DNA from: Verrucomicrobiaceae bacterium
GTDB lineage: Bacteria; Verrucomicrobiota; Verrucomicrobiia; Verrucomicrobiales; Akkermansiaceae
NCBI GenBank assembly: GCA_027487435.1
Contig: JAIYDP010000397.1
Span: forward strand, 1 to 33,939
Length of the DNA stretch: 33,939 bases
Direction of reading: 5' to 3'
Each line of letters begins with the position of its first letter. The first letter of the stretch is position 1. Below the pieces are notes generated by a model. That model saw only the letters and a list, made by a program, of their open reading frames with translations. It was not told the origin of the DNA and searched no databases. Positions 7,918 to 14,869 of the stretch are shown piece after piece. Both the position numbers and the translations under genes were made by a program.

Positions 7918-8123
7918 GATGATTTTTTTCGATTAACGTTTCGTAATGAGCATCGAAGGGCATCGGGGGTTGTTGGCAGATGTTCACCTTTCGCCAGTGC
8001 GATCTTCGCGATTCGATCCCTGTGTTCCGGAGACCTTGGGACTCGGCGAATGGAAAGGAAATATTTCGCCGCGAGATAGGTCACGTTCGCACCAGCGATG
8101 CTATGTTGTGCGGTTGATTTCAT
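7914..8123 (-). CDS. 69-aa frame coupled to rpiB, resembling an RpiB tail
   Basis: The frame starts at an ATG that overlaps the rpiB stop (ATGA at 8120-8123), and its own stop overlaps the next gene's start in the same way (7914-7917). Double coupling argues that it is translated. The segment AAKYFLSIRRVPRSPEHRDRIAKIALAKGE resembles the end of the RpiB-like protein (IFLSAGFSGAERHRRRLAKI). It may therefore be a decayed duplicate of an rpiB 3' end rather than an independent gene. No other domain is seen. Confidence 0.45.
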   Translation of the reverse strand: MKSTAQHSIAGANVTYLAAKYFLSIRRVPRSPEHRDRIAKIALAKGEHLPTTPDALRCSLRNVNRKKSS

Positions 8124-8677
8124 GGGCTCAGATCCTTGAGGCGAGGCTGCATTTCGCCGTTCAGCGCGGGTTCTCTCGTGGCATCGTTTTCCGCCTCGTA
8201 TTTTTCCAATGCCACAATCTTGGCGAGGCGGCGGCGGTGGCGTTCGGCTCCACTGAAACCAGCAGACAAAAAAATCTGAATCAATTCCCACGCAAGGGCA
8301 GGCCCCGTGACCAGTCCACCGAGACAGATCATGTTTAGGTCATTGTCTTCCACCCCTTTGTGGGCAGACCACGATTCTTCAATGAGGCAGGCGCGGACAC
8401 CATCGACCTTGTTTGCGACCAAAGCTGCACCCACGCCACTGCCACAGATGGCGATTCCCCGCTCGACATCGCCACTGGCCACGGCACGAGCCAACGGGAT
8501 CACGAAGTCAGGATAGTCGTCCGTGGACAATTCGATCCGGTCGCCGAAATCGACGACGGTATGACCTGAGCCGCGAAGGCGCGCAGTAAGAATTTTTTTC
8601 AATGCAAAGCCACCATGGTCGGCGGCGATACCGATGAGTTTGGGCTGCTGTGGAATGATGATGATGGAGTCACACAT
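8120..8677 (-). CDS. RpiB/LacA/LacB-family sugar-phosphate isomerase
   Basis: Its family interconverts ribose 5-phosphate and ribulose 5-phosphate or related sugar phosphates in the cytosol. The domain shows GIAADHGGFALKK at 16-28, DYPDF at 54-58, and ICGSGVGAALVANKVDGVRA at 77-96 with the putative catalytic C78. SAHKGVEDNDLNMICLGG at 104-121 is the form seen in one RpiB subfamily in place of the classical HNDAN. The C-terminus has FSGAERHRRRLAKI and a 35-residue tail. The ATG at 8677 is chosen because the longer frame begins with TTG at 8743 and adds non-conserved residues. It follows the YflT-like gene closely and is coupled to the next frame by ATGA. Confidence 0.9.
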   Translation of the reverse strand: MCDSIIIIPQQPKLIGIAADHGGFALKKILTARLRGSGHTVVDFGDRIELSTDDYPDFVIPLARAVASGDVERGIAICGSGVGAALVANKVDGVRACLIEESWSAHKGVEDNDLNMICLGGLVTGPALAWELIQIFLSAGFSGAERHRRRLAKIVALEKYEAENDATREPALNGEMQPRLKDLSP

Positions 8678-8739
8678 AGAAGTTCGAGAGGCGGCTGATG
8701 GTAGTTCGAGGGAGCTGCGAGAAATTCCTCGAGGCGCGA

Positions 8740-9276
8740 TCAATGGATCTCAACGGAGTCCACTCCCGTGTGGTGAAGGATTTCCTTGGCTTGCGTGGCA
8801 TCATCCTTTGTTCCGTGGGCGATGAGGAGAAACTTGCCGGATTTTACCGCAGTTTCATAGAGCAGGATGCTATCCTTAGGGATTCCAATGCCGTAAAGAC
8901 CAGCTCCCAGCGCACTGAGGCCGCCCACCACGACCGCCCCTTCCAAGGCCGCTACAATCGCACCAATCAAAGGACCCGCCACCAGAAGAGGACCGAGCCC
9001 AGGAACCCAAAAGAAGGCCGAGCCAAATAAGAGCCCCCAAATGCCACCCCAGAACGCGCCAGATTTTCCCCATGCTTTCATGCGATCGCTGTTGTTGTAG
9101 TAGCCCACCACGTGTTCATCGGTATGATAGTCTCGCCCTACGATCGATAGCTTTTTCATTTCATAGCCAGCTTTTTGCAGCTCCATGACGGCGGTTTCGG
9201 CTTTGTCATGGGAATTATATGTCGCTACGACGGAACATTTCTTCAGCACTTTTTCTTCAAGGGTTGTTGCATTCAC
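8740..9276 (-). CDS. YflT / general-stress-17M-like protein with glycine-rich membrane segment
   Basis: Starting at GTG 9276 it is 178 aa. The first part (SVVATYNSHDKAETAVMELQKAGYEMKKLSIVGRDY) is like the general-stress YflT/17M domain. A glycine- and alanine-rich hydrophobic stretch (about residues 70-130, GAFWGGIWGLLFGSAFFWVPGLGP onward) could span or insert into a membrane. The end (YETAVKSGKFLLIAHGTKDD) repeats the alpha/beta style. The frame is open upstream to 9351, but the stress-cluster element at 9309-9327 would then lie inside the gene, so the GTG is preferred. Function beyond stress response is not known. Confidence 0.8.
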   Translation of the reverse strand: MNATTLEEKVLKKCSVVATYNSHDKAETAVMELQKAGYEMKKLSIVGRDYHTDEHVVGYYNNSDRMKAWGKSGAFWGGIWGLLFGSAFFWVPGLGPLLVAGPLIGAIVAALEGAVVVGGLSALGAGLYGIGIPKDSILLYETAVKSGKFLLIAHGTKDDATQAKEILHHTGVDSVEIH

Positions 9277-9308
9277 ATCCGCAAGATATCCCAACTCATG
9301 GGCGTTTC

Positions 9309-9327
9309 CTATGGGGTGTAACCCCAC
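9309..9327 (-). promoter_or_regulatory. stress-cluster element, copy 4 (YflT-like gene)
   Basis: On the minus strand this reads GTGGGGTTACACCCCATAGG, the best match to the consensus. GGGGT-TAC-ACCCC is a perfect palindrome. It ends about 33 bases before the proposed GTG start. Confidence 0.6.
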
Positions 9328-9363
9328 CGTATCACATGTTGCGCAGACCATCCGCGCAGCTAG

Positions 9364-9774
9364 CTAGGCGGCCTCATGTTTTTGCCACGTCCCGCAAAGC
9401 CACGGCATCACTGCGAACAAGCCAAGCAACGCATAGTACAAGGAGCCGGAAACCGGATCATGAGTCGTGAAAACTTCGACTAGCGAGAGCCCCTGAAGGG
9501 TAATCCCCATGGTGATTTCCGCCGCCAGCAGAAACGCGAGCGCAAACATTCCAACAACCAATCGCGGCACCGACCTCTTTTCGAGACGGAAACGATGCCC
9601 GATCCAGCCTCCTGCAAGCCAGATGGCAACCAGCATGAAGGGAGTCTCCAGCAGTTCGGCTGTCCTGATGCCGAGTCGCGGAACAATCCACAAAGTCCGT
9701 ATCGTTCCCAACACAAAGCCCGTGCCGAACACCACGGCGAAGTAGGCAGCGCTAGCTTTTACAATGCGCATCAT
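9364..9774 (-). CDS. uncharacterised four-helix membrane protein
   Basis: This 136-aa protein starts MMRIVKASAAYFAVVFGTGFVLGTIR and contains four hydrophobic helices. A basic loop, HRFRLEKRSVPRL, separates helices 2 and 3. It resembles a widespread small membrane family annotated only as hypothetical. The frame is open to 9855, but the 27 extra residues are hydrophilic and unlike a membrane-protein start. ATG 9774 is preceded by GTGGTGGA, a plausible ribosome site. It lies between csbD and the YflT-like gene and has its own element-like sequence upstream. Confidence 0.8.
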   Translation of the reverse strand: MMRIVKASAAYFAVVFGTGFVLGTIRTLWIVPRLGIRTAELLETPFMLVAIWLAGGWIGHRFRLEKRSVPRLVVGMFALAFLLAAEITMGITLQGLSLVEVFTTHDPVSGSLYYALLGLFAVMPWLCGTWQKHEAA

Positions 9775-9832
9775 CGTCGTTGTCCACCACGAGTTACGGA
9801 AGTTCGTTGATCGAAATTGTCGTACATCCAGC

Positions 9833-9850
9833 CGATGGGGATAGCCCCAG
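9833..9850 (-). promoter_or_regulatory. variant stress-cluster element, copy 5
   Basis: On the minus strand, CTGGGGCTATCCCCATCG has GGGG and CCCC arms separated by 4 rather than 5 bases. It lies about 60 bases before the four-helix membrane protein gene, immediately after the csbD stop. Confidence 0.4.
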
Positions 9851-9851
9851 T

Positions 9852-10064
9852 TCACTTGGCCTCGGAACCCAAAGCCGAACGAAATTCGCCGATTGCCTTC
9901 TGAACGGATTCGAGGGTCTCACCCGTGCGCTTCTGTATCCGGCCGTGGAGTTCATCCTGTTTTCCCTCAGCATACTGGAGATCATCGTCGGTGAGGCTGG
10001 CCCACTTCTGTTTGAGCTTGCCCTTGATGATGTTCCAATCGCCTTTGATTTGTAGTTTGTCCAT
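9852..10064 (-). CDS. CsbD family stress protein
   Basis: This 70-aa hydrophilic protein fits the CsbD family along its length. It begins MDKLQIKGDWNIIKGKLKQKW, followed by LTDDDLQYAEGKQDELHGRIQKRTGETLESV. CsbD proteins are abundant general-stress products of unknown molecular function. The family N-terminus supports ATG 10064 over the in-frame ATG at 10076. The stress-cluster element ends about 34 bases upstream of this start. Confidence 0.92.
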   Translation of the reverse strand: MDKLQIKGDWNIIKGKLKQKWASLTDDDLQYAEGKQDELHGRIQKRTGETLESVQKAIGEFRSALGSEAK

Positions 10065-10097
10065 GGCTTCAACCATAGCGGCCTAGCTTACGCGACG

Positions 10098-10116
10098 CCA
10101 TGGGGTATTGCCCTAC
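10098..10116 (-). promoter_or_regulatory. stress-cluster element, copy 6 (csbD)
   Basis: On the minus strand this reads GTAGGGCAATACCCCATGG. Spacing to the CsbD start (about 34 bases) matches the tspO and YflT-like copies, arguing for a fixed position relative to the promoter. Confidence 0.55.
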
Positions 10117-10255
10117 ATTTCGCAGGTCCGATTGCTACGAGGAAGCACGTTTCTTGACGATTCGAAATGCCATCCATCATTTGACCCGAAATAACCCAGC
10201 TTGATCAGATTTCTCCTTGCCCAGCGCCCCGAGTTTCTGATAGTACACGCTCACC

Positions 10256-10963
10256 ATGATCAATCACTCACGCTTCTTTGAAAACCATTTGGCCAACCCT
10301 CAAATCAGTGCGGAAGAACTCCGCCAATTTGCGGAAGATCACATCGGCAAGCTCAAGGCACTGCCTGCGTTGCCTGCCAACCTCACCGCGCTTCTCGACC
10401 CCACGAAAACTGCGTTCGATGCCTTCGATGAAAAACTCGCCGCGCGCACCACCTACCTAGCCGCGCAAATTGGCGGCACCATCACCAAAGACGAGGTGCT
10501 GCAACTCTTCCGCACCACCGTCCGCCAGCGCGAAGGCCGCGTGCGTGACAAATTCCCCAAAGGCAGCGCCGAATACGCCGAGTTCTACCCCCAAGGCCTC
10601 AAAGATTACAACCAAGCGCGCCTCGGTCAGCTTCCCGGTGTGCTAGACCGCTTCATCACCGCCGCTGAGAAATATCAAGCCACCCTCGGTTCCGAACTGC
10701 TCGCCGAGTTCAAGGCCCTCAAAACCAGTTTTGCCACCGCCCGCGACAGCCAAGTGGAAGCCAAAGGCGATCTCGCCCAAATCCGCGCCAACCTCGCCGC
10801 CGCTCGCAACGCCCTAGAAATGCAGCTCGGCAAAAACATCCTCATCATCGCCGGCCACCACCTCGGCCAACCCGAGCGCGCCAAAGATTACTTCAACCAA
10901 TCCCTCCTCGAAGACCCCACCCGCACCAATGAGGATGACGTAACCCCGCCGCCCGTGGGTTAA
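10256..10963 (+). CDS. uncharacterised 235-aa helical protein, paralogue A
   Basis: No family is recognised. The protein has no signal peptide or membrane helix and looks almost wholly helical. Its most conserved parts, shared with the copy at 12885, are ISAEELRQFAEDH, GTITKDEVLQLFRTT and ARLGQLPGVLDR. LGSELLAEF and AKGDLAQIRANL are shared too. The two copies have equal length, align without gaps and are about three-quarters identical by eye. The bases before both ATGs are also alike (roughly TAGnACACGCnCAC). The repeat-rich stretch between them suggests duplication around a mobile element. A structural or stress role is possible but nothing shows it. Confidence 0.8.
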   Translation: MINHSRFFENHLANPQISAEELRQFAEDHIGKLKALPALPANLTALLDPTKTAFDAFDEKLAARTTYLAAQIGGTITKDEVLQLFRTTVRQREGRVRDKFPKGSAEYAEFYPQGLKDYNQARLGQLPGVLDRFITAAEKYQATLGSELLAEFKALKTSFATARDSQVEAKGDLAQIRANLAAARNALEMQLGKNILIIAGHHLGQPERAKDYFNQSLLEDPTRTNEDDVTPPPVG

Positions 10964-11265
10964 ACCAAATCAAGCCACCTCATCCGCCGTCACCTGATCA
11001 CTTGTGCTCCCCCCATCCCCTCTCCGACTGCGGATTCTCGGGTCAATAGTATTTACTCCCCAAGATCGCAGACTAGTCTGCCGTTCTTCTGCAAATGCAC
11101 ATCCTTCGCCATTCGACCGTTCTTGCCATGAACTCCCGTGCTTGCGGAATGAATGGAACCCGCCGTCTCGCCGCGAACTGATCACTCCTTCGAGAAATGA
11201 TCCAAGCCACCCTCACCCACATCTGGGGCGAAACGGAAACACCATGAATACGCACAATGATGAAT
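10964..11265. other. gap between paralogue A and repeat unit
   Basis: About 300 bases with no supported gene. Frames that cross it have unnatural composition and run into palindromic repeats. No hairpin terminator or promoter stands out. Confidence 0.4.
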
Positions 11266-11589
11266 CGGGCTTTCAGCCCTCGATAGTTGATGTGGCCCGA
11301 AACCTAGGCCGTTGGCCTAGGCTGGGATTGTGTGAGCCTTCGGCTCGTGGAAATGGCATTGCACCTTCGGCTCGTGGAAATGGCATTGCGCCTTCGGCTC
11401 GTGGAAATGGCATTGTGCCATCGCCCCGTGTGAATGTCATTGCGTCTTTGACTCGCCGGATTTGCCCGCCAACGTCTCGTTCAGGGCCGCCGATCCAACG
11501 GATTTCAGGGCCAAAGGCCCAGCCTCATCCCAGCCTGGGGCATCGCCCTAGGAACCATCGCCCAAAAAAACATGAGGGCTGAATGCCCG
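11266..11589. repeat. composite palindromic repeat unit, left copy
   Basis: This unit begins with the hairpin GGGCTTTCAGCCC (11267-11279) and ends with its inverted counterpart (11576-11588). Just inside each end lies a second hairpin block: CCTAGGCCGTTGGCCTAGG on the left and its diverged inverse around 11531-11552. The interior has a 27-bp tandem repeat and one copy of a sequence that is tandemly repeated in the right unit. It lies 16 bases before the transposase start. The layout resembles REP/BIME-type elements mobilised by Y1 transposases. Confidence 0.7.
11337..11417 (+). repeat. 27-bp tandem repeat, 3 copies
   Basis: The units at 11337, 11364 and 11391 each begin CCTTCGGCTCGTGGAAATGG and are almost identical. 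A more diverged fourth unit follows to about 11445. The array lies inside the left composite repeat. Confidence 0.85.
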
Positions 11590-11605
11590 ACCCATTATTG
11601 TCGCC

Positions 11606-12058
11606 ATGCCGCAATCGCTTTCATTCCTCCTCGTTCACGTCGTTTTCAGCACCAAAGACCGCGCTGCCGTCCTTGATGCTTCCGTTCGTCCCGCACTCCA
11701 CGCCTACCTCGCCACGGTCGCGAGAAATGCGGATTGCGAATGCTACCGTGTTGGCGGTGTAGCGGATCATGTGCATCTCGCCATCCGACTGGCTCGCACG
11801 GTTACCACGGCAAAATTGGTGGAGGAACTCAAAACCTCATCCTCCAAATGGCTAAAAAACCAATCGCCCGCATTGGCTACCTTTGCATGGCAACGGGGTT
11901 ACGGGGCATTTTCCGTCGGGCCTTCGGATTTGGATGCGTTACGTCATTACATCGACGGCCAAGAAGAGCATCACCGGACGCGGACATTTCAGGAGGAATA
12001 CCGTGCGTTTCTCAACAAATACGGCATCGAATATGATGAACGTTATGTGTGGGATTGA
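11606..12058 (+). mobile_element. tnpA: IS200/IS605-type Y1 transposase (TnpA/RAYT-like)
   Basis: This 150-aa HUH single-strand transposase is of normal TnpA length. The HUH motif is H55-V-H57 in GGVADHVHLAI, and the probable nucleophile is Y115 in RHYIDGQEEHH. The end, FLNKYGIEYDERYVWD, is typical of this family. It cuts and rejoins single DNA strands at hairpins. No tnpB partner is present. Both flanks are composite palindromic repeats at 16 and about 8 bases distance, so the gene plus repeats form a unit like a REP-associated transposase with its substrates. All motifs are intact, so it may be active. Confidence 0.92.
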
Positions 12059-12066
12059 CCGATGGG

Positions 12067-12395
12067 ACGGGCTTTCAGCCCTCAATATTTGATGTGGCCC
12101 GAAACCTAGGCCGTTGGCCTAGGCTGGGATGGCATGGGCCCTGGGCCCGTGGAAATGGTATTGTGCCACCGCCCCGCCGGATTTCCGCGCCAACGCCTCA
12201 TTCAAAGCTATCGCCTCGCCAGATTTCCGCACCAACGTCTCATTCAAAGCTATCGCCTCGCCAGATTTCCGCACCAACGTTCATTCAAAGCCATCGTCTC
12301 GCCGGATTTCCGCGCCAACGGCGCACCGCCATCCCAGCCTGGGGCAACGTCCCAGGAAAAAACGTCCCGTATTAGCAAAAGGGCTGAAAGCCCGC
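12067..12395. repeat. composite palindromic repeat unit, right copy
   Basis: This is a second copy of the unit at 11266-11589 in the same orientation. It starts with GGGCTTTCAGCCC, followed by the CCTAGGCCGTTGGCCTAGG block, and ends with CCCAGCCTGGGG and GGGCTGAAAGCCC. The two copies bracket the transposase. The interior differs mainly by expansion of a 42-bp tandem repeat here and of a 27-bp repeat in the left copy. Confidence 0.7.
12180..12321 (+). repeat. 42-bp tandem repeat, about 3.4 copies
   Basis: Units start at 12180, 12222, 12264 (41 bases, one deletion) and a partial one at 12305. Each begins GATTTCCGCnCCAACG and contains CATTCAAAG. A single related copy lies near 11458-11496 in the left composite unit. 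Confidence 0.85.
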
Positions 12396-12417
12396 TCCAT
12401 CTCCCGCGCCGATGAGG

Positions 12418-12482
12418 CGGGCCTTCAGCCCTCAAAAGTCTTGGCGAATCACGAACCTAGGCCGATGGCCTAGGCTGGGATG
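12418..12482 (+). repeat. third palindromic half-unit
   Basis: It has the same head as the composite units (a GGGCCTTCAGCCC hairpin, then CCTAGGCCGATGGCCTAGGCTGGGATGG), but no matching inverted tail follows. It is a half unit or solo REP-like element. Confidence 0.65.
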
Positions 12483-12568
12483 GAATGAGCCTTTGGCCCT
12501 GCGATTCCCCCCATCGCGACGGCACAAATAAAATGCTGTTTGGAAAACTCGGAATGCCTTTCGTGAGT

Positions 12569-12820
12569 TGACAAAGCTTATTGTCAAAACTTGCAATACG
12601 TATTGTCGGCTGACAAAGCCTATTGTCAAAACTTGCAACACGTATTGTCAGGCGACAAAGCCTATTGTCAAAACTTGCAATGCGTATTGTCAGGCGACAA
12701 AGCTTATTGTCAAAACTTGCAACGCGTATTGTCGGGTGACAAAGCCTATTGTCAAAACTTGCAATAGGTATTGTCGCGTGACAAGACGTAGTGTCAAAAC
12801 TTGCAATACACCCGGACGAT
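12569..12820. repeat. 42-bp tandem array, 6 copies, of TTGTC/GACAA half-sites
   Basis: Units begin at 12569, 12611, 12653, 12695, 12737 and 12779, exactly 42 bases apart. Each contains GACAA-N6-TTGTC (a palindrome), AAAACTTGCAA, then TATTGTC. The junction to the next unit forms a second palindrome, TTGTC-N4-GACAA. Half-sites therefore alternate regularly over 250 bp. The last unit is most diverged. The array ends 64 bases before paralogue B. There are no unique spacers, so it is not a CRISPR. It could bind a dimeric protein cooperatively or be a neutral minisatellite. Confidence 0.9.
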
Positions 12821-12884
12821 AAGATTACCTCATTGCAATTTCTGCTTGTCTTGTCTGCTCCATTTTTGGTAGCACACGCGCACG

Positions 12885-13592
12885 ATGTTGGACATTTCAC
12901 GTTTTTTTAAAAACCCTTTGGCCAATCCTCGGATAAGTGCGGAAGAACTTCGCCAGTTTGCGGAAGATCACCTTGGCAAGCTCAAGGCTTTGCCTGTGTT
13001 GCCCGTCAACCTGAACGGATTGCTGGCTGCCACGAAGACGGCGTTTGTGGAGTTTGATGAAAAACTCGCCGACCGCACAACTTACCTCGCTGCTCAAATG
13101 AGTGGCACCATCACCAAGGACGAGGTGCTGCAACTCTTCCGCACCACCCTGCGCAAGCGCGAGGGGCGAGTGCGCGATGTGTTTACCAGAGAAAGTGCCC
13201 CATACGCCGAGTTCTTTCCCAATGGCCTCAGAGATACCAACCGCGCCCGCCTCGGTCAGCTTCCGGGTGTGCTTGATCGTATCATCACCGCTGCCGATAA
13301 GTATCAGACCGCCCTCGGCTCTGAGTTGCTTGCCGAGTTTCAGGCTCTCAAAACCAGTTTTGCCACGGCGCGCGATAGACAGGTGGATGCGAAAGGCGAT
13401 CTCGCGCAGATCCGTGCGAATCTCGTTGCTGCGCGTCGTGTCCTAGTCATGCAACTTGGCAAAAACATCCTCGCCATAGCCAGCCACCATCTCGATGAGC
13501 CAGAGCGCGCCAAAGATTACTTTGACCAATCTCTACTGCAAGATCCCAAGCGAAACAAAAAGGGTAGCATGAAACCAACTCCTGAGGTTTAA
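12885..13592 (+). CDS. uncharacterised 235-aa helical protein, paralogue B
   Basis: Same family and length as the protein encoded at 10256. It starts MLDISRFFKNPLANPRISAEELRQ. The central blocks GTITKDEVLQLFRTT, ARLGQLPGVLDR and AKGDLAQIRANL are unchanged between copies. The most variable parts are residues 45-55, the FTRESAPYAEFFPNGLRD stretch and the last 12 residues. Retention of frame and of conserved blocks suggests both copies are under selection. The TTGTC/GACAA array directly upstream is absent before paralogue A, so the two may be expressed differently. Function unknown. Confidence 0.8.
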   Translation: MLDISRFFKNPLANPRISAEELRQFAEDHLGKLKALPVLPVNLNGLLAATKTAFVEFDEKLADRTTYLAAQMSGTITKDEVLQLFRTTLRKREGRVRDVFTRESAPYAEFFPNGLRDTNRARLGQLPGVLDRIITAADKYQTALGSELLAEFQALKTSFATARDRQVDAKGDLAQIRANLVAARRVLVMQLGKNILAIASHHLDEPERAKDYFDQSLLQDPKRNKKGSMKPTPEV

Positions 13593-13669
13593 GCAACACA
13601 GCAATATCAAGGGACTAATCTCACGGAATTACCCGCATGGTAACAGATTCTCCAGATCGTTATACTGCC

Positions 13670-13803
13670 GCGCATCAAGTTTTGTGGTTTTCGACTAGCA
13701 GAAAAGATGGGGTGTGGGGGGAAGAAGCTTCTAGAACGATTGAAACAGGCGGGACGCCCGTTTGCCGAGACAGGCTGGAAGCACTGTCCTCCTATCATAA
13801 AAC
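13670..13803 (+). repeat. dispersed repeat, copy 1
   Basis: From CGCGCATCAAGTTTTGTGG to CCTATCATAAAAC this matches 14995-15100. The core (about 13742-13790) contains two short palindromes, GGCGGGACGCCCG and GACAGGCTGGAAGCACTGTC. It carries about 30 extra bases compared with copy 2. Confidence 0.75.
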
Positions 13804-13846
13804 CTAATGACGCAAGGGATACATTGCTATTGCGTGGTTTCAGCCC

Positions 13847-13881
13847 CATCCCATGGATCGCCTGAAGTGATCTATGGGATG
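13847..13881. terminator. hairpin between convergent genes
   Basis: CATCCCATGGATC and GATCTATGGGATG pair over 13 positions with one G-T wobble and a 9-base loop. It lies just past the stop of the DUF1080 gene and could stop transcription from either side. Neither strand has a proper T run, so intrinsic termination is uncertain. Confidence 0.4.
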
Positions 13882-13897
13882 AGGGGACTGGAACGTT

Positions 13898-14593
13898 TTA
13901 GTCTTTCAAAACGATATCCTTAAACTGAACTTTCATCGGTGCCCCAGCGTGCAACTGCAATGCAAGAAGACCTGTTTTGGCTCCTTCTTTGGTGTTATCG
14001 GTGATATCCACGCTCAGCTTGCCGTTGATGTAATGCTGCAAGTGGTTTCCCTTGGCAACGATCCGATACGTATTCCATTCCAGTGGCTTGATGCCGGCTT
14101 GAATCTCTTCGCTCTTGTTTGTTTCGCCCACCACCTCGATGCGTGGTGCGCCAGCCTTCTCGCTCTGATGAATGACGACTTTCTCTCCCCGCTTCGCAAG
14201 AATGCCGCGACCTTTTTCTTCGTAGAGAATGCCACTCCATTTAGGACCAACTTCAAAGTCGCCCTGATATCCAGAAATCACAAATGCCTTGGCATCCACC
14301 AATGCGCTGCGGTACTGGATGCCACTGTTGCCGTAGGCTTTCTCATCTTTGCCTGAAAACTTGTATTGCAGCGTCAAATCAAAATCGCCGACATCGCCAC
14401 CCTTCCAGACCAAAAAGGTATTGCCGCTCAATGGCTTTTCCTTCGAGGTTGTTCCTGTGATGGCACCGTCTTCGATAGTCCAGAAGCCCTCCATGCCTTC
14501 CCAGCCCGTTAGAGTTTTCCCATCAAAGAGTGCTTTTTCACCTGCGAAGAGTGCAGCCGCCGTTGAAATCCATGCAAAGATTGTCGTTTTCAT
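13898..14593 (-). CDS. secreted DUF1080 / 3-keto-disaccharide hydrolase domain protein
   Basis: A 231-aa protein with a short signal peptide (MKTTIFAWISTAAALFAGE). The rest is one DUF1080 domain of jelly-roll type. It begins KALFDGKTLTGWEGMEGFWTIEDGAITG, followed by FDLTLQYKFSG, NSGIQYRS and YQGDFEVG. EWNTYRIVAKGNHLQHYINGKL comes next, then LLALQLHAGAPMKVQFKDI at the end. The family is abundant in Verrucomicrobia and Planctomycetes; some members hydrolyse 3-keto sugars in the periplasm. It stands alone, convergent to paralogue B, with no oxidoreductase partner nearby. The start is clear because the signal peptide begins at the first ATG. Confidence 0.92.
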   Translation of the reverse strand: MKTTIFAWISTAAALFAGEKALFDGKTLTGWEGMEGFWTIEDGAITGTTSKEKPLSGNTFLVWKGGDVGDFDLTLQYKFSGKDEKAYGNSGIQYRSALVDAKAFVISGYQGDFEVGPKWSGILYEEKGRGILAKRGEKVVIHQSEKAGAPRIEVVGETNKSEEIQAGIKPLEWNTYRIVAKGNHLQHYINGKLSVDITDNTKEGAKTGLLALQLHAGAPMKVQFKDIVLKD

Positions 14594-14794
14594 AATTTTT
14601 ATGTGTGCGAGAAGTCGTGTCGAAGGGACACGGATCGTGCCAGTCTATACCCTATCGAGCGCGGTTATTTTTCAAAAAAATCATACAATTCGAAAATACC
14701 GCCAGGGATGCTTGCGTGAAAATTTGCTCTTTCTCTACTTTCTTTATTGCCAGACACCCCGTTTCACCCCTATTCTCCGCCCGCGCCTGATAAA

Positions 14795-14869
14795 GCACGA
14801 GTAGCTCAGCGGTAGAGCAACCGGTTTACACCCGGTCGGTCGGCGGTTCGATCCCGTCCTCGTGTACCA
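14795..14869 (+). tRNA. tRNA-Val (UAC)
   Basis: Acceptor GCACGAG pairs with CTCGTGT (G-U at the first pair). The D arm is GCTC...GAGC. The anticodon stem ACCGG/CCGGT holds loop TTTACAC with anticodon TAC. The T arm contains TTCGATC. Discriminator A and an encoded CCA end the gene. A spurious protein frame of the well-known tRNA-antisense type covers it. Confidence 0.95.

Larger units (their letters stand above)
13593..13897. other. gap with dispersed repeat and hairpin
   Basis: No gene is seen between the convergent paralogue B and DUF1080 genes. The stretch contains one copy of a dispersed repeat (13670-13803) and a long hairpin (13847-13881). Confidence 0.5.

Noticed and set aside
11004..11582. 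192-codon plus-strand frame
   Set aside because: It runs through the composite palindromic repeat and the 27-bp tandem repeat; the protein is low-complexity and unlike any family.
12569..12820. CRISPR array
   Set aside because: The repeats are directly tandem without unique spacers, and no cas gene is present.
12457..12900. Cys-containing 14-residue repeat proteins on both strands across the 42-bp array
   Set aside because: A 42-bp period keeps all frames open automatically. Both strands look equally protein-like and no ribosome site or conserved ends are seen.
14640..14660. Further stress-cluster element near CTATACCCTATCG
   Set aside because: Only the right half partly matches, there is no GGG arm, and it points away from the DUF1080 gene.
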